From: Phaseolus vulgaris | Taxonomy: Eukaryota > Streptophyta > Magnoliopsida > Fabales > Fabaceae | NCBI RefSeq assembly: GCF_000499845.2 | Contig: NC_023749.2 | Span: 6,171,030 to 6,235,029, forward strand | Direction of reading: 5' to 3' | Length of the DNA stretch: 64,000 nt | Shown here: positions 63,566-64,000 of the stretch, one piece after another | Numbering within the stretch: position 1 is the stretch's first letter | How the letters are laid out: the number at the start of each line of letters is the position of its first letter | Notes under the pieces: generated by a model | Seen by the model: the letters and a program-made list of their open reading frames with translations, nothing else | The model's database searches: none | Told to the model about the DNA's origin: nothing | Translations under genes and position numbers: made by a program

Positions 63566-64000
63566 TGTTGAGATGAGGTCGGCCAAAATCTAGTAGGCTC
63601 CGAGTGGTCTCTCTTCAAATTCTAGTTATTCAACTTTCAAGGAATAAGAGAAACTCCACCTGCAGAAAATACTCTGACGCTCAAGTCATTAAGAACATCA
63701 AATTTTGGGTACATAGTGAATATAGTGCTAAAATTCGAGTTGAGATTACTCATTGTGAGTAGTCATTTGTTTATAAGTCTTTATGAGCTTAGATTTTTTA
63801 CACTAATTTTTCTAGATTTTAATGTGGCATACCACAATATTCTTTCATAAAATGTGAATATCGTGTATATAAATAGGAGTATTCTGGAACATAATCAACG
63901 CATTTATGTAGTATAAGAAAGGTTTTTGTGCAAGTAAATCAGAGAGCATTCAAAGAGGTCAAGATATTGTGCATTAAAAATTGTTAATGGTTTTGCTAAT
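63566..64000 (-). mobile_element. LTR relic (copy B), running off the window
   Basis: Reverse-complement match to copy A at 17860-18343. Shared motifs include GACTTGAGCGTC.GAGTAT (at about 63675-63695 here, reversed), AGTTGAATAACTAGAATTTG and GAGACCACTCGGAG. The LTR 3' end lies at 63566 (ACA on the minus strand). A TATA-like TATTTATATACACG lies near 63860-63875. The other end is beyond 64000, so it cannot be told whether this is a solo LTR or part of a longer element. Confidence 0.65.

Overview
The window is plant nuclear DNA. Five genes were rebuilt: four with plant-style spliced exons or untranslated introns, and one single-exon PPR gene. All lie in very AT-rich intergenic DNA full of decayed transposons. 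The proteins and repeat types fit a dicot, most likely a legume of the bean/cowpea/soybean group. That placement is inferred from how the proteins read, not from a search.

Layout. 1-5.3 kb is AT-rich with no gene seen. 5.3-6.6 kb (minus strand) holds orphan exon-like sequence and a broken partial copy of an ankyrin gene. 6.78-8.28 kb (minus) is an intronless P-class PPR gene. It sits head-to-head, about 215 bp apart, with a nine-exon Nudix hydrolase gene of the NUDX9 type at 8.50-13.76 kb (plus). Intron 5 of that gene carries a hAT-like element with terminal inverted repeats and an 8-bp target duplication. 13.8-27.4 kb is a transposon-rich desert: a repeat family with CTTGAGCGAG dyads, an LTR relic, a decayed minus-strand coding tail, two foldback MITEs and microsatellites. 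28.35-31.27 kb (plus) is an ankyrin-repeat/PGG-domain membrane protein gene, the intact relative of the 6-kb pseudogene. A hairpin of about 190 bp lies at 32 kb. 33.87-42.83 kb (plus) is a 20-exon UFL1 (UFM1 E3 ligase) gene with a copia relic in intron 16. 45.13-53.22 kb (minus; transcript probably starts near 55.0 kb) is a 13-coding-exon NOT2/CNOT2 gene of the CCR4-NOT complex. Its 3.8-kb intron 5 holds a triplicated repeat of about 280 bp, an LTR-like piece and an Au-type SINE relic. 55-61 kb is AT-rich desert. 61.30-61.61 kb (minus) is a histone H4 gene with a recognisable S-phase promoter element and a probable 5' UTR intron. An LTR relic of the same family as the one at 18 kb runs off the right edge.

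The genes are independent housekeeping or regulatory genes with no shared pathway: organelle RNA processing, nucleotide-sugar hydrolysis, membrane/stress signalling, UFMylation, mRNA deadenylation/transcription and chromatin. No new multi-gene system was found. The points most worth checking are the GC-AG, in-frame 72-bp intron of the Nudix gene, the ankyrin pseudogene and its intact relative 22 kb apart, the uORFs in front of NOT2, the hairpin at 32 kb, and the transposon insertions inside introns.
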